64,000 nt of DNA, from NCBI RefSeq assembly GCF_029542205.1, contig NZ_CP113783.1, positions 3,959,001-4,023,000 on the forward strand. The letters are read 5' to 3'. Position 1 is the first letter of the stretch. The number at the start of each line of letters is the position of its first letter. The position numbers and the translations under genes were made by a program. Below are positions 34,077-43,682 of the stretch, in pieces. This DNA comes from Pseudoxanthomonas sp. SE1. Its GTDB lineage: Bacteria > Pseudomonadota > Gammaproteobacteria > Xanthomonadales > Xanthomonadaceae. The notes below the pieces were generated by a model, which saw only the letters and a list, made by a program, of their open reading frames with translations, was not told the DNA's origin and made no database searches.

Positions 34077-36044
34077 TCATCGGCACTGGAAATCGTCAGC
34101 TCCCACCGGACCACAACCGTCGCCCCATCGACCCGTCTGCCGCCAGTAATCGACCACGCCCGCTTTCACGAGCAGGGCCTTGAAGTCCGGGTGCGCGCGT
34201 GTGCCGGAGTACGGCACGTTCCAGAAAGCGACGTAGGCGTGTTGCGCCATGGTGCCGTCCTCGAATCCGGGCTGGGCTTCCAGTTCCCTGCGTAACGACC
34301 TCACCGCCAAGTCCGCATCCCCCAGTGCGTCTGCCACGCTGGTGCGTGTGTATGCGACCTCCACTCCACCAGCGTAAGCATCGTCCGCCAGCGCACGGCG
34401 CACGAGCACGAGCATCGCTTCCCGGTCGTCCAGCACTTCGCCCAGATCGCGCAAGAATGGCGTATCCAGACCGTCGTACCGCAGCAGACGGCGATGCAGG
34501 GCTTGCAGCTCAGGCGTCCCTCCAGGCCGCCGCCCCGCGAGTTGACGGAAAAAAGCCACGTAATCCGGCTCGCGCTGGCTGCCCTCCAGCCGAAGACCGC
34601 GCTGGTATTCGGCCTCCGCGTCCGGATAGCGACGCGCGGCGGTGTAGTCGTACTGCAGGTCGCGCGACAGGAACAGGGCCCTGGGTTCGGTGGCACGCAC
34701 CTGCTCTACCAGCGCGATGGTGTCCTCCAGATGGCCCATCGCATAGAGCATGTAGGCGTAGTCCCACGTGCGCTCCTTGGTCAACGGTCCGGCATCGGTG
34801 ATCTGCCTGGCCAGCGCGATGGCCTCGGCCCGGCTGCCTTCGCGCCACAGCGCATTGGACCGGTCGCGCCTGGCCACCCAGCTCTCAGGCGCGATGCGGG
34901 CGATATGGTTCCGAATCTGCAACGCCTCTGCACGCAACCGATCGGCCTGCACGTCGTCGAGTTCCTCTGCCATGGCATTCAGCGAGACCGCGAGCGCATC
35001 CCAGCACAGCACGCATTGCGCATCCAGCGCCACCATCTCGCGCGCGAGCTGCAGGCGCAGGCGATCGTGTTCGACGTCGAACTGCTCGCGCATCACGATG
35101 CTGCGCCAGCGCAGGAATCGTTCGTAAGCGTCGACCTGCGTGGTGCCGCCCTGCTCACGGTTGAACCTGGCCACATCCAGCTTCACGCTGAGCGCTCGTG
35201 CCACATCGCGCGCAACCTCGTCCTGTACGGCGAATACGTCGCGCAGTTCGCGCGCGTAGGTCTTCGACCACAGGTGGGAGCCATCATCGGCACGGATCAG
35301 CTGCGCGGTGACACGCAGGTGGCTCCCCTCGCGGCGCACGCTGCCTTCGAGCAGGTAGGCCACGCCAAGGGCTCGGCCGATGGCGCGCAGATCCTCGCTC
35401 CTCCCCTTGAACGCGCCGCTCGACGTGCGCCCGACGACCCGCAGCGGAGGTGCCTGCGCCAACTGGTTGCGGATCTCTTCGGCCAGGCCGTCGGCAAGGT
35501 AGCCCTGGTCGCGCGCTTGTGAGAGGTCGGCGAAAGGGAGCACCGCGAGCGAAGGCCGGGCTTGGGTTGCGATGGGTTCACCAGGCGCTTCGAGAGAGAC
35601 GTTCCGCTGCACCCAGATGACGCCACCCAACGTCAGCAGCAGCACGCACGCCGACACGATGACCCGGGATTGCCGCCAACGCGGAGCACCCTCCGGTTCC
35701 GCGGACACGGCCGCGATGCCGGCCGCGGCGGGCAGGTCGAAGCGATAGCCGATGCCGTACACGGTGTGCAGCAGGCGCGGGTGCTGTGCGTCCTCGTCCA
35801 GCGCCTGGCGCAGCAGGCTCATGATCCGGTTCAGCACACTCTGGGTGACGTGGCGATGGCCCCAGACCGCATCCAGCAGCTCGTCCCGGGTGAACACCCG
35901 GCCGGGCGAACCTGCCAGCAGCGCGAGCACGGCGAAGGCCTTGGGTTCCAGCGGCTGCTCGTCGCCCGCACGCATCAGCCGCCGACCGACGAAGTCGATG
36001 ACCACGTCGTCGAAGGCCAGGCGGCTCGGATCAGCTTGCGGCAT
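34077..36044 (-). CDS. CadC-like membrane regulator: winged-helix, TolB-like and TPR domains
   Basis: 655-residue one-component regulator. Residues about 5-102 are an OmpR/PhoB-type winged-helix DNA-binding domain (LEPKAFAVLALLAGSPGRVF, TRDELLDAVWGHRHVTQSVL, RLLHTVYGIGYRFDLPA). One membrane helix follows at about 124-142 (VIVSACVLLLTLGGVIWV). The periplasmic part has a TolB-like domain (PSLAVLPFADLSQARDQGYL, VGRTSSGAFKGRSEDLRAIG) and a long alpha-helical TPR-like region to the end. The start at 36044 is set by the winged-helix domain boundary. It sits between two TonB_C-like paralogs and is divergent from the DUF2306 gene, so those are the obvious candidate targets; regulation is inference. 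Confidence 0.88.
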   Translation of the reverse strand: MPQADPSRLAFDDVVIDFVGRRLMRAGDEQPLEPKAFAVLALLAGSPGRVFTRDELLDAVWGHRHVTQSVLNRIMSLLRQALDEDAQHPRLLHTVYGIGYRFDLPAAAGIAAVSAEPEGAPRWRQSRVIVSACVLLLTLGGVIWVQRNVSLEAPGEPIATQARPSLAVLPFADLSQARDQGYLADGLAEEIRNQLAQAPPLRVVGRTSSGAFKGRSEDLRAIGRALGVAYLLEGSVRREGSHLRVTAQLIRADDGSHLWSKTYARELRDVFAVQDEVARDVARALSVKLDVARFNREQGGTTQVDAYERFLRWRSIVMREQFDVEHDRLRLQLAREMVALDAQCVLCWDALAVSLNAMAEELDDVQADRLRAEALQIRNHIARIAPESWVARRDRSNALWREGSRAEAIALARQITDAGPLTKERTWDYAYMLYAMGHLEDTIALVEQVRATEPRALFLSRDLQYDYTAARRYPDAEAEYQRGLRLEGSQREPDYVAFFRQLAGRRPGGTPELQALHRRLLRYDGLDTPFLRDLGEVLDDREAMLVLVRRALADDAYAGGVEVAYTRTSVADALGDADLAVRSLRRELEAQPGFEDGTMAQHAYVAFWNVPYSGTRAHPDFKALLVKAGVVDYWRQTGRWGDGCGPVGADDFQCR

Positions 36045-36224
36045 GCGGTCCCCCGGCGGAGCCTGCCCCGCCCGATCCAGTATAGGTGCCGACGCGCTCG
36101 GGCCGGCCACCCGTTCCTGAGCTTTCCTCATCGCGCCCTGCGACTCCCCTAACGACATCCCCTCGCCATGACCGGACGCTGTCGGCGCCGGGGGCGACCC
36201 GGTACAGCCCAGGAAGGAAACGCC

Positions 36225-37094
36225 GTGAGTGAGCCAGGCACGCTGCACATGGACCGGACCGGGGCGCCGCCGGCCTCCGTCGCGGAACGAGGGCTCCGCG
36301 GCATCGCTCGCGTCTTCCGTTTCGTGACCCTGATCGGCCTGCTGGCCTTCGGCGCCTACATCGCGCTCCGGGCCACCGGGGCGACGTTCAAGAACTTCGC
36401 GCAGTGGCGCGCGCTGGTGGACGGCCTGCCGATGCCGACCGTGTCCGACTGGATCGCCAACATCGGCATCGGTGTCCACTTCGTCATGGGCACGGTGCTG
36501 GTGCTGGCGTGGCCGATCCTGTTGTCGGCGCGTATCCGCACCCGCCATCGCGCCGTGCATCGCTGGACGGGGCGGACCTATGTGACCGCCGGCATCCTGG
36601 CGGGCGCTGGCGGCATGTCATTCATCCTCACCCACGGCGCGTATACCCCGGCCGCCTCCATCGCGTTCGCCATCTGGGGCGCAGTGCTGATGCTGAGTGC
36701 GGTGATGGCGTACCTGCATGCGCGGGCTAAACGTTTCGACCTGCACCGCGCATGGGCGATCAGACTGTTCGCTATGGTGCTGGGCTCATGGGTGTTCGAT
36801 CTCGAGATCCGCGCATGGAAGGACCTGACCGGCGGACTCGGCATGGGCGCAGGCAACACCAGCGGTCCGTTCGACTACGCGATCCTGTACCTGTTTTTCG
36901 TTCCCAACCTGCTGGTCGCGGAATGCTTCATCCGCAACCAGCACAAGTACATCGCTGCGCATCGCGTCCTGGGATGGCTTGCGGCTGCGGTGCTCGCCGC
37001 CGTGGTGCTGGTGTTTGCGTATGCGGTGACCGTGGTGACCGCGACATCTACCGGGAAGTACGGGAAGCACCTGCTGCAACTTCTGGGTGGTTGA
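36225..37094 (+). CDS. DUF2306 membrane protein, GTG start
   Basis: 289-residue inner-membrane protein of unknown function. The GTG at 36225 has AGGAAGGA 6 nt upstream; there is no good ATG nearby. About seven to eight hydrophobic helices are visible: FRFVTLIGLLAFGAYIAL, IGVHFVMGTVLVLAWPILL, VTAGILAGAGGMSFIL, IAFAIWGAVLMLSAVMAYL, AIRLFAMVLGSWVFDLEI, YAILYLFFVPNLLVAECF and VLGWLAAAVLAAVVLVFAYA. His residues sit at helix ends (HRAVHRWTGRTYV, KRFDLHRAWAIR), a DUF2306 trait reminiscent of membrane haem or metal proteins, though binding is unproven. It is divergently transcribed from the CadC-like regulator with 180 bp between starts. Confidence 0.85.
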   Translation: MSEPGTLHMDRTGAPPASVAERGLRGIARVFRFVTLIGLLAFGAYIALRATGATFKNFAQWRALVDGLPMPTVSDWIANIGIGVHFVMGTVLVLAWPILLSARIRTRHRAVHRWTGRTYVTAGILAGAGGMSFILTHGAYTPAASIAFAIWGAVLMLSAVMAYLHARAKRFDLHRAWAIRLFAMVLGSWVFDLEIRAWKDLTGGLGMGAGNTSGPFDYAILYLFFVPNLLVAECFIRNQHKYIAAHRVLGWLAAAVLAAVVLVFAYAVTVVTATSTGKYGKHLLQLLGG

Positions 37095-37239
37095 TTCCCG
37101 CCTCTCGAGGGCGGCTTCCCGCCGAGCGCGGGGCCGGCATACACGCACCGTGCTGTCCGACGGACGTACCATCCCCCCGCCGTCAACATGCGGCATGGCA
37201 TGCTGTGCGGCATAGGGAGTCCTCCTTGATGGATCCCTT

Positions 37240-38103
37240 TCAGCCCCCTTGCGACAGCAGCGTCCGCAGACGCAGGCCTTCCCTGCCCAATTGGCGAGGC
37301 TCACCCGCCGCCATCGCTTCGGGCGACATTTCCGCGAGTTCCTGATCCACCCAGCCCGCCTTCTGGCGTGGCCCCGGAATGTAGCCCACCCAGCGTCCGT
37401 AGCGCGGCAGCTTCGTTCCCATGTTGAAATCCACCGGCACGCGGACAGACCAGAACTCGGCGCCCACGTCGTCACCGCGCGTCGGCGGCGTGAACTGCCA
37501 TTTCCTGGCGGCATTGATGGATACCTCCGCGAACATCTCGCGGAGCTGGCGCATCATGTTCTCGCTGGCCACCACGCGCAGGTTGACCTGTTCGGCGATC
37601 ACGTCCTGCACAAGCCCGTCGCGACCGACCTTGAGCACCAGATACACCGTGCCCTGCGCGCCTCCCCGTGCCGCCGCTACCGGATAGCGGGGCGGGTCCA
37701 TCTTCCTGCGGACGATCTCGTAGCCCTCGCCCGTGGATTGGGGGTAGAAGCTGGCCGCCTGCACGCGCATGAGGAAGCTGTCGTCATCCACCTTCTTCGC
37801 CACCAGCAACAGGCTCATGTCGTTGCGGATCCTGACCGCCTTGCCGTCGATCCTCGGCGGATCGAACGCCCAACCTGCCAGGTTGCCGCGGATGAAGGCG
37901 ACCACGTCCGCGGGCAGCTTGTCAGGCTCCTTGAGCGTGTAGTCGACGATCGCGCCCTGCTCGTCCACCGTGATTTCGCCTTGCACCAGCAGGCTGGCTT
38001 CGAGCTGCTTGCGCACGCCACCGGCGCCCTGCCCCCACACGCTACCCGCGAAAACGAGCAGCCCCACGCAAGCGCAGATGCCCCACATCATCCGATACTT
38101 CAT
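37240..38103 (-). CDS. Periplasmic TonB C-terminal-like protein B
   Basis: 287-residue paralog of the protein at 32985-33851, collinear over nearly the whole length. Shared landmarks include VRKQ(L/V)EASL, YP.A.ARGGAQGT.YL, AEQVNLRVVASE versus TEQVNLRIIANE, and W.FTPPT with (Y/F)W.VRVPVDF. The signal peptide ends VFAGSVWGQG. AGGAGGGG 3 nt before the ATG is an excellent ribosome site. Like its paralog it lacks a retained TM anchor and Pro-rich spacer, so it is not a classical TonB. Its upstream element (38134-38168) matches that of the paralog, which argues for shared control. Confidence 0.85.
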   Translation of the reverse strand: MKYRMMWGICACVGLLVFAGSVWGQGAGGVRKQLEASLLVQGEITVDEQGAIVDYTLKEPDKLPADVVAFIRGNLAGWAFDPPRIDGKAVRIRNDMSLLLVAKKVDDDSFLMRVQAASFYPQSTGEGYEIVRRKMDPPRYPVAAARGGAQGTVYLVLKVGRDGLVQDVIAEQVNLRVVASENMMRQLREMFAEVSINAARKWQFTPPTRGDDVGAEFWSVRVPVDFNMGTKLPRYGRWVGYIPGPRQKAGWVDQELAEMSPEAMAAGEPRQLGREGLRLRTLLSQGG

Positions 38104-38133
38104 CGTCCCCTCCTTGATCGATGGAATCGCGCA

Positions 38134-38168
38134 GCCCGGTCCGGGCCCGTCCGCCGCATACTATCCGC
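38134..38168 (-). promoter_or_regulatory. Conserved upstream element B (promoter plus 13-nt palindrome)
   Basis: On the minus strand this reads GGCGGATAGTATGCGGCGGAC followed by GGGCCCGGACCGGGC, matching element A at nearly every position. TAGTAT is the -10-like hexamer and GCCCGGaCCGGGC (38134-38146) the palindrome. It overlaps the upstream region of the divergent Kef-type gene, whose ATG is 13 bp from its edge. Confidence 0.6.
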
Positions 38169-38180
38169 CTGAGGTGACGC

Positions 38181-39977
38181 ATGCACGGTAGTGGTCTGGA
38201 GTTGACGCTGGTGTTCCTGCTGGCCGCGGTGATCGCGGTGCCGGTGTTCAAGCGCTTTGGCCTGGGTGCCGTGCTGGCGTACCTGGTGGCCGGTGTGGTG
38301 CTGGGCCCGGACGGGCTGGCGCTGGTGCGGGACGCCGAGCGCATCCTGGATGCGGCCGAGATCGGGGTGGTGATGATGTTGTTCGTCATCGGCCTGGAGC
38401 TGTCGCCGGCGCGCCTGCGGGTGATGCGCAAGCCGGTGTTCGGCGCGGGTGGCCTGCAGGTGATGCTGAGTGCGCTGGTGCTGGGCGGGGTGGCGCTGCT
38501 GTTCGAGCACCACTGGAAGACGGCGCTGGTGATAGGGCTGGGGCTGGCGCTGTCGTCCACGGCCGTCAGCCTGCAACTGCTGTCCGAACACAAGGAACTC
38601 ACCACCGAACACGGCCGGCTCGGCTTCGCGATCCTGCTGTTCCAGGATCTGGTCGCCATTCCGCTGCTCGCCGCTATTCCGTTGCTGGGCGGCGCCAAGA
38701 ACGAAACGCTGACCTGGACCATGGTGCTGCATGCCATCGGTGCCGTCGCCATCGTGATCATTGGTGGACGGCTGCTGCTGCGGCACCTGTTCCGCATCGT
38801 GGCGCGTACCCGCATGCCCGAGGTGTTCACCGCCACTGCGCTGCTGGTGGTGCTGGGCATCGCGTGGTTCATGCAACTGGCCGACCTCAGCGCCGGCCTT
38901 GGCGCGTTCCTTGCCGGCGTGCTGTTGTCCGATTCGGAGTTCCGTCACGAACTGGAATCGCAGATCGATCCGTTCAAGGGGCTGCTGCTGGGCCTGTTCT
39001 TCATCGCCGTCGGCATGGACATCGACCTGGACGCCGTGATGAGGCAGCCGGAACTGGTCACCGCCGGCGTGCTGATCCTGCTGACGGTGAAGTTCACGCT
39101 GTTGTTCTGCGTCGGGCGCTGGCCGGGCCGGCTGGACCCGCGTGGCGCGCTGATGCTGGCAGGCACCCTGTGGCTGGGGGGCGAGTTCGCCTTCGTCGTC
39201 TTCAGCGAAGCCGCGCGGGTGCGCCTGATGGACGCCGAACTGCGCAACCAGCTGACTGCCATCGTGGGCATCTCGATGGCGCTGACCCCGGTGCTGCTGC
39301 TGGGCCTGCATCGCCTGCCGGCGCGCGCGCGGCGATCCGGGCCGTCGGCGCGTGCGTTCGATGACATTCCGGACGAGCAGCCGAAAGTGCTGATCGCCGG
39401 CATGGGCCGGTTCGGCCAGATCGTCGCGCGCCTGCTCACGGCGCAGCGCATCCCGTTCGTCGCGCTGGAGAACAGCTCCGAGACCGTGGATACGCTGCGG
39501 CGGTTCGGCAACATCCGGCTGTACTACGGCGATCCGACGCGTCCCGATCTGCTCCGGTCGGCCGGCGCGCAGCACGTGAAGGTCTTCGTGGTGGCGATGG
39601 ACGACCCCGACACCAACATCAAGGCGACGCGGCTGATCCGGCGCATGTTCCCCGAGGCGCGCGTGCTGGCGCGCGCGCGCAACCGGCAGCATGCGTGGCG
39701 CCTGATGGACCTGAGCGCGGAGGCCTACCGCGAAACCCTGGGATCGAGCCTGGAGATGGCGCAGCAGGTGCTGGTGGAACTGGGCATGCCGCCGGAGACC
39801 GCTGCCGAGCACACCCGCCGCTTCCGCCAGCACGACGAAAGCCTGATGCGTGCGCAGTACCTGGTGTACGACGACGACGGGGCGGTGATCCAGACCGCGC
39901 GCGATGCGATCAGCGACCTGGAGAAACTCTTCGAAGCCGACGCCACCGGCAAAGACATCCCGCCGCCCGCGCGTTAA
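38181..39977 (+). CDS. Kef-type CPA2 monovalent cation:proton antiporter with RCK domain
   Basis: 598-residue inner-membrane transporter of the KefB/KefC group, which exports K+ in exchange for H+ and is gated by glutathione adducts in E. coli. About twelve hydrophobic helices occupy residues 1-385 (LTLVFLLAAVIAVPVFKRFG, GVVMMLFVIGLELSPARLR, GLALSSTAVSLQLLSE, FGFAILLFQDLVAIPLLA-like stretch). The RCK/TrkA-N nucleotide-binding domain starts at about 398 (KVLIAGMGRFGQIVARLL; GDPTRPDLLRSAGAQ). GAGGTGACGC precedes the ATG. The stop overlaps the convergent ankyrin gene's stop by 4 bp. No KefF/KefG-type ancillary gene is adjacent. Confidence 0.92.
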   Translation: MHGSGLELTLVFLLAAVIAVPVFKRFGLGAVLAYLVAGVVLGPDGLALVRDAERILDAAEIGVVMMLFVIGLELSPARLRVMRKPVFGAGGLQVMLSALVLGGVALLFEHHWKTALVIGLGLALSSTAVSLQLLSEHKELTTEHGRLGFAILLFQDLVAIPLLAAIPLLGGAKNETLTWTMVLHAIGAVAIVIIGGRLLLRHLFRIVARTRMPEVFTATALLVVLGIAWFMQLADLSAGLGAFLAGVLLSDSEFRHELESQIDPFKGLLLGLFFIAVGMDIDLDAVMRQPELVTAGVLILLTVKFTLLFCVGRWPGRLDPRGALMLAGTLWLGGEFAFVVFSEAARVRLMDAELRNQLTAIVGISMALTPVLLLGLHRLPARARRSGPSARAFDDIPDEQPKVLIAGMGRFGQIVARLLTAQRIPFVALENSSETVDTLRRFGNIRLYYGDPTRPDLLRSAGAQHVKVFVVAMDDPDTNIKATRLIRRMFPEARVLARARNRQHAWRLMDLSAEAYRETLGSSLEMAQQVLVELGMPPETAAEHTRRFRQHDESLMRAQYLVYDDDGAVIQTARDAISDLEKLFEADATGKDIPPPAR

Positions 39978-42900
39978 CCGCGGTCTCGCAGGAAGCGGGC
40001 CATCGAAGCGCCCGCGCCCGGCGTGGCGGGAACGAATTCCGCTGCCACATCGATGAAACCGCGCATCACCGCGATCTCGCGCGGCGTGCGGTTCAATGCA
40101 TCCCGCAACTCCGGGTCGGCGCCTGCGCGGAGCAGGCGGCTGACGACGCGCAACAGGCCATGCAGCGACGCCAGGTGCAGCGGCCCGAAGCCGCGCGGAT
40201 CCTGCACGTCGAGCGAAACGTCTTCGTCCAGCAGGCGCTCCAGGCCGGCCAGCACGACCTCCTCGTCGCAGGCGGTGCCGGGTTCGGCTCGCGAGCCGAG
40301 CAGCAACAGGAGCGGCGTCACCGACCCTGCCGCGACCTGCTCGGATTCCGCACCGGACAGCAGCAGGGTATCGAGCAGCGCCACCAGGCGCGGCTTCTCG
40401 CGCGCGGTGAATCCGTACAGTGCGGCGCAATGCAGTGGCGTCAGTCCCTGCGCATCGCCGGCATGCACGTTGGCCCCGGCGTTGATCAGGCGCGCGACGA
40501 TTTCCGGCAGGCCCAGCGCGGCGGCCAGCATCAGCACGGTGACGCCACCGGGCAACCGGTATTCGATGTCGGCACCGGCCGCGAGCAACGCGCTGACGAT
40601 GTCGGCCTGGCGCATGCTCACCGCAGCCGACAGCGGCGTCGCACCGGTATTGGCGGCACGCTGCGCATCGGCGCCACGCGCGAGCAGCAGTTCCACCGTG
40701 GGCGTGAATCCACCACCGGCGGCACGCAGCAATGCGGTGCAGCCCTGGGCGTCGGGCGAGTCCACGTCGAAGCCGAGATCCAGCAACCGTCGCACCGCAT
40801 CGCGATCGCCTGCCATGGCCGCCGCCGGCAGGTCGGCGGGACGCAACGCGCGACGCGGCAGCGACCAGATGCGCCAGTCCAGCCAGTCGGCCAGGTCACG
40901 GCGCCCGCAAGCCAGCGCGACACCCAGCGGGGTCTGGCCATCGGCGGCGCGCGACTCGGGCGACGCACCCTTGGCGATGAGGTGTTTCAGAGCGGTCTCG
41001 CGGCCGAGTACCGCCGCCAGGTGCAACGCGGTCATGCCGTGGCTGTCGCGCGCCTCGCGGTCCACGCCGATATCCAGCAGCCGGTCGAGCACGCGCTGCC
41101 AACCCAGGCGCACCGCCAGCGAGAGCGCAGGATCGCCTTGCGGGGAGGGGGCGAACGGGTCGGCGCCACGCTCGAGCAGGTCCAGCGCACAGGATTCCAG
41201 CGTCCTCGCGGCCTGATCGTCCGACGCACAGGCTGCCATGAAGCGCGCCAGGCCCCCGGCACCGGCCGGCGAAACCGCACGCGCAAGCAATGTCGCCAAC
41301 GCGGGCATGCCCGCCGGCCCCTGCGACAGCAATGCGAACGCGATGGTGTCGCCATGCGCATTGCGATACTCAGGATCGGCGCCCTGCCTCAGCAACCATG
41401 CCAGACGCGTCGGACGCTGCATCTCGGCGTCGTGCAGCAGCGCACCGAGCTCATCACGCGAGCTCAGGCGCGCCAGCGCCTCCATGCCCTCCACCTGGCC
41501 GCTCGCCAGGCCCTCGCGCAGCAGGGCGGCCGGCGCGCGGTCGGGTGGGGTTTCGTCGTCCGCCGTCGCCACGGCGGTGGGCAAGGCATAGCCGGGGTCC
41601 AGCGCCGAGACCAACGCCCAGCGCCCCGCTTCGGCGGCGAGATCGACCGCGCGCCGGTCCAGGGCGTCGGTGGCCTCGGGATCGATGCCCCATTCCCGCA
41701 GCCGGCGCACCAGCGCCGGCGAAGCATGCTCGGCGGCGCATGCCAGCATCAGTGCGTTCCGGCGATCCGCGTCGACGGCCTGCCGGTCGGCGCCCGCCTC
41801 GGCGAGCTTCTCGAGCACGCCCAGATGTCCGCCGCGCGCGGCTTCCAGCCATGGCGTGCGCTGCTGTGCATCACGCGCATGCACGTCGGCACCTGCCGCC
41901 AGCAGCGATGCCGCGATTTCCGCATGGCCAGCATACGCGCCTTCGTGCAGTGCGCTGCGGCGCTGGGCATCGCGCGCATCCACCTTCGCCTTGTGCTTGA
42001 GGAGCAACTGCACGCCGGCAGGATCGTCTTCCTCGGTCGAGGCCGCCGCCAGCAGCACGGGTTGCCCGCCCTGCGGATCCGGACGCGCGCCGCGCTCCAG
42101 CAGGAATTTCGCCAGCCGCCAGTTGCCGGCGACACAGGCGACGCCCAACGGAGTGAGGCCGTCATGGTTCAAGGCATCCAGTTCCGCGGCAGCGTCGCGC
42201 AGCAGCGCGACCACGCCGGGATCGGAGCTGCGGGCGGCGTGATGCAGCGGTGTGTTGCCATCCGCGTCGGCGATGCGCGGATCGGCGCCATTGGCCAGCA
42301 GCGTGGTGACCGCGTCCGGGCGGCCATGCCAGCTGTCGCGCGTGGCGGCCAGCAGCGGCGTCACGCCGGCATGGGCATGGTTGAGGTCCACGCCATGCGC
42401 GATCAGCGTGCGTAGCAGGCGCAGGTCGGGCAGCACGGCCGCCAGCGCGCCGAGACTGCGCTGGTCGCGCGAGCCTTCCGCCGGCAACGCATGCGGATCC
42501 GCGCCGGCTTCGAGCAGTTCCAGCGCGCGGTCCACGCGCCCGGTGCGGGCGGCATCGAACAACGCCTGCTCCAGGTCCAGGGCATGTCCGGGTGCTTCCT
42601 CCTCGACCGTCGCGTGGAAGGCATCGGCCTCGCTTCCAGGCATTTCCACGACGGCCAGCACGCCGGCTCCGTCCAGCCGTTGCACCCCCCAGTGCACGAG
42701 CGGCAACAGCAGTGCATACGCCACGGCGGCACCGGTACGCGCCGCATCCGGCACCAGGTCCGTCCACGCCAGGGAAAGGCCACCGGCCACGGCAAGCGTC
42801 AACAGCGTGGCCACGGCCAGACCGCGCCACGCGTGGAAGTCGCGTTCGACCAGGCCACGCCAATGCGCGGACAGGGCGCCGCCATCACGCTCCAGGCCGT

Positions 42901-43270
42901 GCCAGAGAGGCCACGTCCGCCACAGCGCGACGATCACTGCCCCCACCACCGCGCTGACGCCCAGCGCGGCCGGCAGGCTGCCACTGTCGCGCAACGAGGC
43001 CAGCGGCCACGCCAGCAGCAGGGCCGTACCCGCGAACGCGACCGCCCAGGCCAGCATCAAGGCCGGCACGTCCTCACGCCAGGCACGCGAGGGCGCCAGC
43101 ACGCGGGTGCCGCGCAGCCACGACACGCCCAGCGCGACGGCTGGCTGCGCCAGCCATGCCGCCACGGCCGCGGAAATCCCGCCTGCCCATCCGCCGACAC
43201 CGGCCAGCAGCAGGCCCGCCAGCAAGGCGACCAGGGCGACAGGACGGGGCTGCAGCCGGAAATCAGGCAT
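39974..43270 (-). CDS. Membrane protein with very long ankyrin-repeat domain
   Basis: 1098-residue protein. The N-terminal ~230 residues hold about five hydrophobic segments ([90 protein letters not shown]). The remaining ~860 residues are mostly ankyrin repeats, roughly two dozen including degenerate ones ([79 protein letters not shown]). The product is likely a membrane-tethered cytosolic protein-interaction scaffold. It starts 8 bp inside the ycgL-like gene and converges on the Kef-type gene with overlapping stops, so it is probably co-transcribed with ycgL. Confidence 0.9.
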   Translation of the reverse strand: MPDFRLQPRPVALVALLAGLLLAGVGGWAGGISAAVAAWLAQPAVALGVSWLRGTRVLAPSRAWREDVPALMLAWAVAFAGTALLLAWPLASLRDSGSLPAALGVSAVVGAVIVALWRTWPLWHGLERDGGALSAHWRGLVERDFHAWRGLAVATLLTLAVAGGLSLAWTDLVPDAARTGAAVAYALLLPLVHWGVQRLDGAGVLAVVEMPGSEADAFHATVEEEAPGHALDLEQALFDAARTGRVDRALELLEAGADPHALPAEGSRDQRSLGALAAVLPDLRLLRTLIAHGVDLNHAHAGVTPLLAATRDSWHGRPDAVTTLLANGADPRIADADGNTPLHHAARSSDPGVVALLRDAAAELDALNHDGLTPLGVACVAGNWRLAKFLLERGARPDPQGGQPVLLAAASTEEDDPAGVQLLLKHKAKVDARDAQRRSALHEGAYAGHAEIAASLLAAGADVHARDAQQRTPWLEAARGGHLGVLEKLAEAGADRQAVDADRRNALMLACAAEHASPALVRRLREWGIDPEATDALDRRAVDLAAEAGRWALVSALDPGYALPTAVATADDETPPDRAPAALLREGLASGQVEGMEALARLSSRDELGALLHDAEMQRPTRLAWLLRQGADPEYRNAHGDTIAFALLSQGPAGMPALATLLARAVSPAGAGGLARFMAACASDDQAARTLESCALDLLERGADPFAPSPQGDPALSLAVRLGWQRVLDRLLDIGVDREARDSHGMTALHLAAVLGRETALKHLIAKGASPESRAADGQTPLGVALACGRRDLADWLDWRIWSLPRRALRPADLPAAAMAGDRDAVRRLLDLGFDVDSPDAQGCTALLRAAGGGFTPTVELLLARGADAQRAANTGATPLSAAVSMRQADIVSALLAAGADIEYRLPGGVTVLMLAAALGLPEIVARLINAGANVHAGDAQGLTPLHCAALYGFTAREKPRLVALLDTLLLSGAESEQVAAGSVTPLLLLLGSRAEPGTACDEEVVLAGLERLLDEDVSLDVQDPRGFGPLHLASLHGLLRVVSRLLRAGADPELRDALNRTPREIAVMRGFIDVAAEFVPATPGAGASMARFLRDRG

Positions 43271-43520
43271 CGGGGCGAACAGTGGGATCGGCCTGGGGCG
43301 GGAACTGGATATGGAAGCCGCGCGCGGTCAGGTTCTCGCGCACCACGCCGGCATCTTCGCGCGCCAGCTTGCGGTCCGGCGTCAACGCCACTTCCAGCAC
43401 GAACGAAAGGGGCCCCAGTTGGGTACGCAGCGGCTCGGGCACGAGGGTGAAGTCGTCGCGCTTCGCCAGGTAGACGAAGGTGTCGGCCTTGCGCTCGGTC
43501 TTGTAGACGTAGGCTTGCAT
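43263..43520 (-). CDS. YcgL domain protein
   Basis: 85-residue cytoplasmic protein of the YcgL (DUF709) family, function unknown. The family signature is complete: [55 protein letters not shown], and a C-terminal [10 protein letters not shown] start at the ATG at 43520 because that matches the usual family length; an in-frame Met 30 nt upstream is less likely. Its last 8 bp overlap the start of the ankyrin gene, suggesting coupled translation. Confidence 0.92.
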   Translation of the reverse strand: MQAYVYKTERKADTFVYLAKRDDFTLVPEPLRTQLGPLSFVLEVALTPDRKLAREDAGVVRENLTARGFHIQFPPQADPTVRPDA

Positions 43521-43682
43521 TCGCGCGTATCGCGCCCCGCGAGTGGACAAGCAGGGATTGTGCGGGAAATGCCTTATGCGCGAAACCCGCGCGCGTTCAC
43601 GCCGGACGTGACCATCGGCGGCCGGAACCGTGCGGCAGGGCTGGTAATCTTCGCCCCTTCACCTCGCACTAACGGATGCCCG

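Noticed and set aside
38100..40430. Minus-strand open frame of ~776 codons across the Kef-type gene
   Set aside because: Low-complexity Gln/His/Arg-rich antisense of a clear membrane transporter gene.
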